A stretch of DNA of 5,876 nt, from contig JARROD010000237.1 in assembly GCA_037384225.1 (NCBI GenBank), forward strand, positions 1-5,876. The letters run 5' to 3'. Position 1 is the stretch's first letter; each line of letters starts with the position of its first letter. The position numbers and the translations under genes were made by a program. The notes beneath the pieces are model-generated. The model searched no databases and had not been told where the DNA came from. It saw only the letters and a list, made by a program, of their open reading frames with translations. This document shows positions 5,261-5,876 of this stretch, piece after piece. Source of the DNA: JARROD01 sp037384225 (GTDB taxonomy: Bacteria; Pseudomonadota; Gammaproteobacteria; Pseudomonadales; Cellvibrionaceae).

Positions 5261-5876
5261 ATGTCCATCGATAGTGTCAACAGGCCACAAAATGCGACGA
5301 TACAATCAGAGCCGGGAGAAAGTTCTCATCAGACGCGGAGTTCTTCAGAAATACAGGAACAAAGTCCCTCTCAGTCACCCCACCAGTCATCCCGCCAGTC
5401 ATCCCGCCAGTCATCCCGCCAGTCCTCCCCGCATTCACAACAACCACTGCGATTGAGCGCTTCCGTTCCGGATTCAGAGGGCGCCCCCGCACAACGCCGA
5501 ATCATTGCGGCGGATCTGGATGAAATTTCCAATGCGCTGGATCAACATCTGAATAATAAATGCCGAGAAGCCGTAGACCGTATCAAGAGCCGATGGTCAT
5601 CCGCTTCTGTTGACAATACACATTTGAAAAATTTCGTCAATGCCCGCAACACCCTGAATAAGCATGTCATCACACCGTTGAGTCAATATCCCAGAGACAG
5701 TGCGACAAACAGGATCAGCCCCAATACAGTGTTATCCATTGAGGATGCGGCGAAAATTTCCCGGGCATTGGAAGTAACGGCGCGAGAGTTGCCGAAGGGT
5801 GAAACCAGGGAGCTGGTGGGGTTGCTGGGGCAGCATATAAAAGCCGCCTGGATGCAAATGAAAACGGACGAAGTCA
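5261..5876 (+). CDS. Ser/Gln-rich protein, candidate second secreted effector (partial, runs off right edge)
   Basis: The frame opens at ATG 5261 with GAGAGG 9 nt upstream and stays open for 205 codons to the window end. Residues 1-70 are dominated by Ser, Gln, Pro and His, with a five-copy QSxx tetrapeptide repeat at 38-57 (QSPH, QSSR three times, QSSP). This low-complexity, polar N-terminus is typical of type III substrates. From about residue 80 the sequence turns into probable amphipathic helices (ADLDEISNALDQHLNN, EAVDRIKSRW, ISRALEVTARELPK, ELVGLLGQHIKAAW), with no hydrophobic or membrane segment. No known domain is recognised, and the functional part may lie past the edge. It follows the methyltransferase by 83 nt on the same strand with no strong terminator between, so it may share its transcript. 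No separate chaperone gene is visible before it. Confidence 0.8.
   Translation, partial: MSIDSVNRPQNATIQSEPGESSHQTRSSSEIQEQSPSQSPHQSSRQSSRQSSRQSSPHSQQPLRLSASVPDSEGAPAQRRIIAADLDEISNALDQHLNNKCREAVDRIKSRWSSASVDNTHLKNFVNARNTLNKHVITPLSQYPRDSATNRISPNTVLSIEDAAKISRALEVTARELPKGETRELVGLLGQHIKAAWMQMKTDEV
5372..5431 (+). repeat. 12-bp tandem repeat, five units, in frame
   Basis: Three exact units of CAGTCATCCCGC (5384-5419) are flanked by one diverged unit on each side (5372-5383 and 5420-5431). The unit length is a multiple of three and encodes QSSR, so copy-number change by slippage would lengthen or shorten the protein without breaking the frame. Confidence 0.9.

Noticed and set aside
5372..5431. CRISPR-like array
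   Set aside because: The units are 12 bp, directly adjacent with no spacers, and in frame within a coding region: a simple tandem repeat.
5274..5492. Short open frames on both strands over the tandem repeat
   Set aside because: They overlap the well-supported gene starting at 5261, which has a ribosome binding site and runs to the window end. The others are other-frame readings of the repeat.

Overview
The window looks like gammaproteobacterial DNA. The evidence is a FecI-type ECF sigma factor, a FecR-type anti-sigma factor and a TonB-dependent receptor with an N-terminal signalling domain, lying next to genes that look like a type III secretion chaperone and its substrates. Genus cannot be set from the sequence. 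The left part is visibly GC-rich. The right part and the intergenic stretch look more AT-rich, which suggests separate histories; this was judged by eye and not computed across the window.

Minus strand, positions 3245 down to 1: a cell-surface signalling operon in the order sigma factor, FecR regulator (7-nt gap), TonB-dependent receptor (about 60-nt gap). The receptor runs off the left edge, with about 520 residues present covering signal peptide, STN domain, TonB box, plug and the first part of the barrel. By analogy with FecIRA-type systems, a ligand bound by the receptor would signal through the STN domain to FecR in the inner membrane, which would release or activate the sigma factor to transcribe the receptor gene. 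The ligand is unknown.

Positions 3246-3729 hold no convincing gene. They carry a perfect 36-bp palindrome, two sites that resemble ECF/HrpL (hrp-box) promoters pointing in opposite directions, a -10-like box before the sigma gene, and a possible remnant of a short gene.

Plus strand, 3730 onward: a small CesT-like type III chaperone overlaps by 4 bp (ATGA) a 329-residue protein with a Ser/Arg-rich N-terminus without acidic residues, followed by a class I S-adenosylmethionine methyltransferase domain. This is the usual layout of a dedicated chaperone and its secreted effector. After 83 nt, a third gene opens at 5261 and runs off the right edge. Its N-terminus is very rich in Ser and Gln, has an in-frame 12-bp tandem repeat, and is followed by a probably helical region. 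It is a second candidate secreted protein.

The most interesting content is the chaperone/methyltransferase pair with its neighbour: a candidate type III effector locus with an unusual enzymatic domain, possibly transcribed from an hrp-box-like promoter. No secretion apparatus genes are visible here, so type III secretion is inferred from the chaperone and the N-terminal composition.
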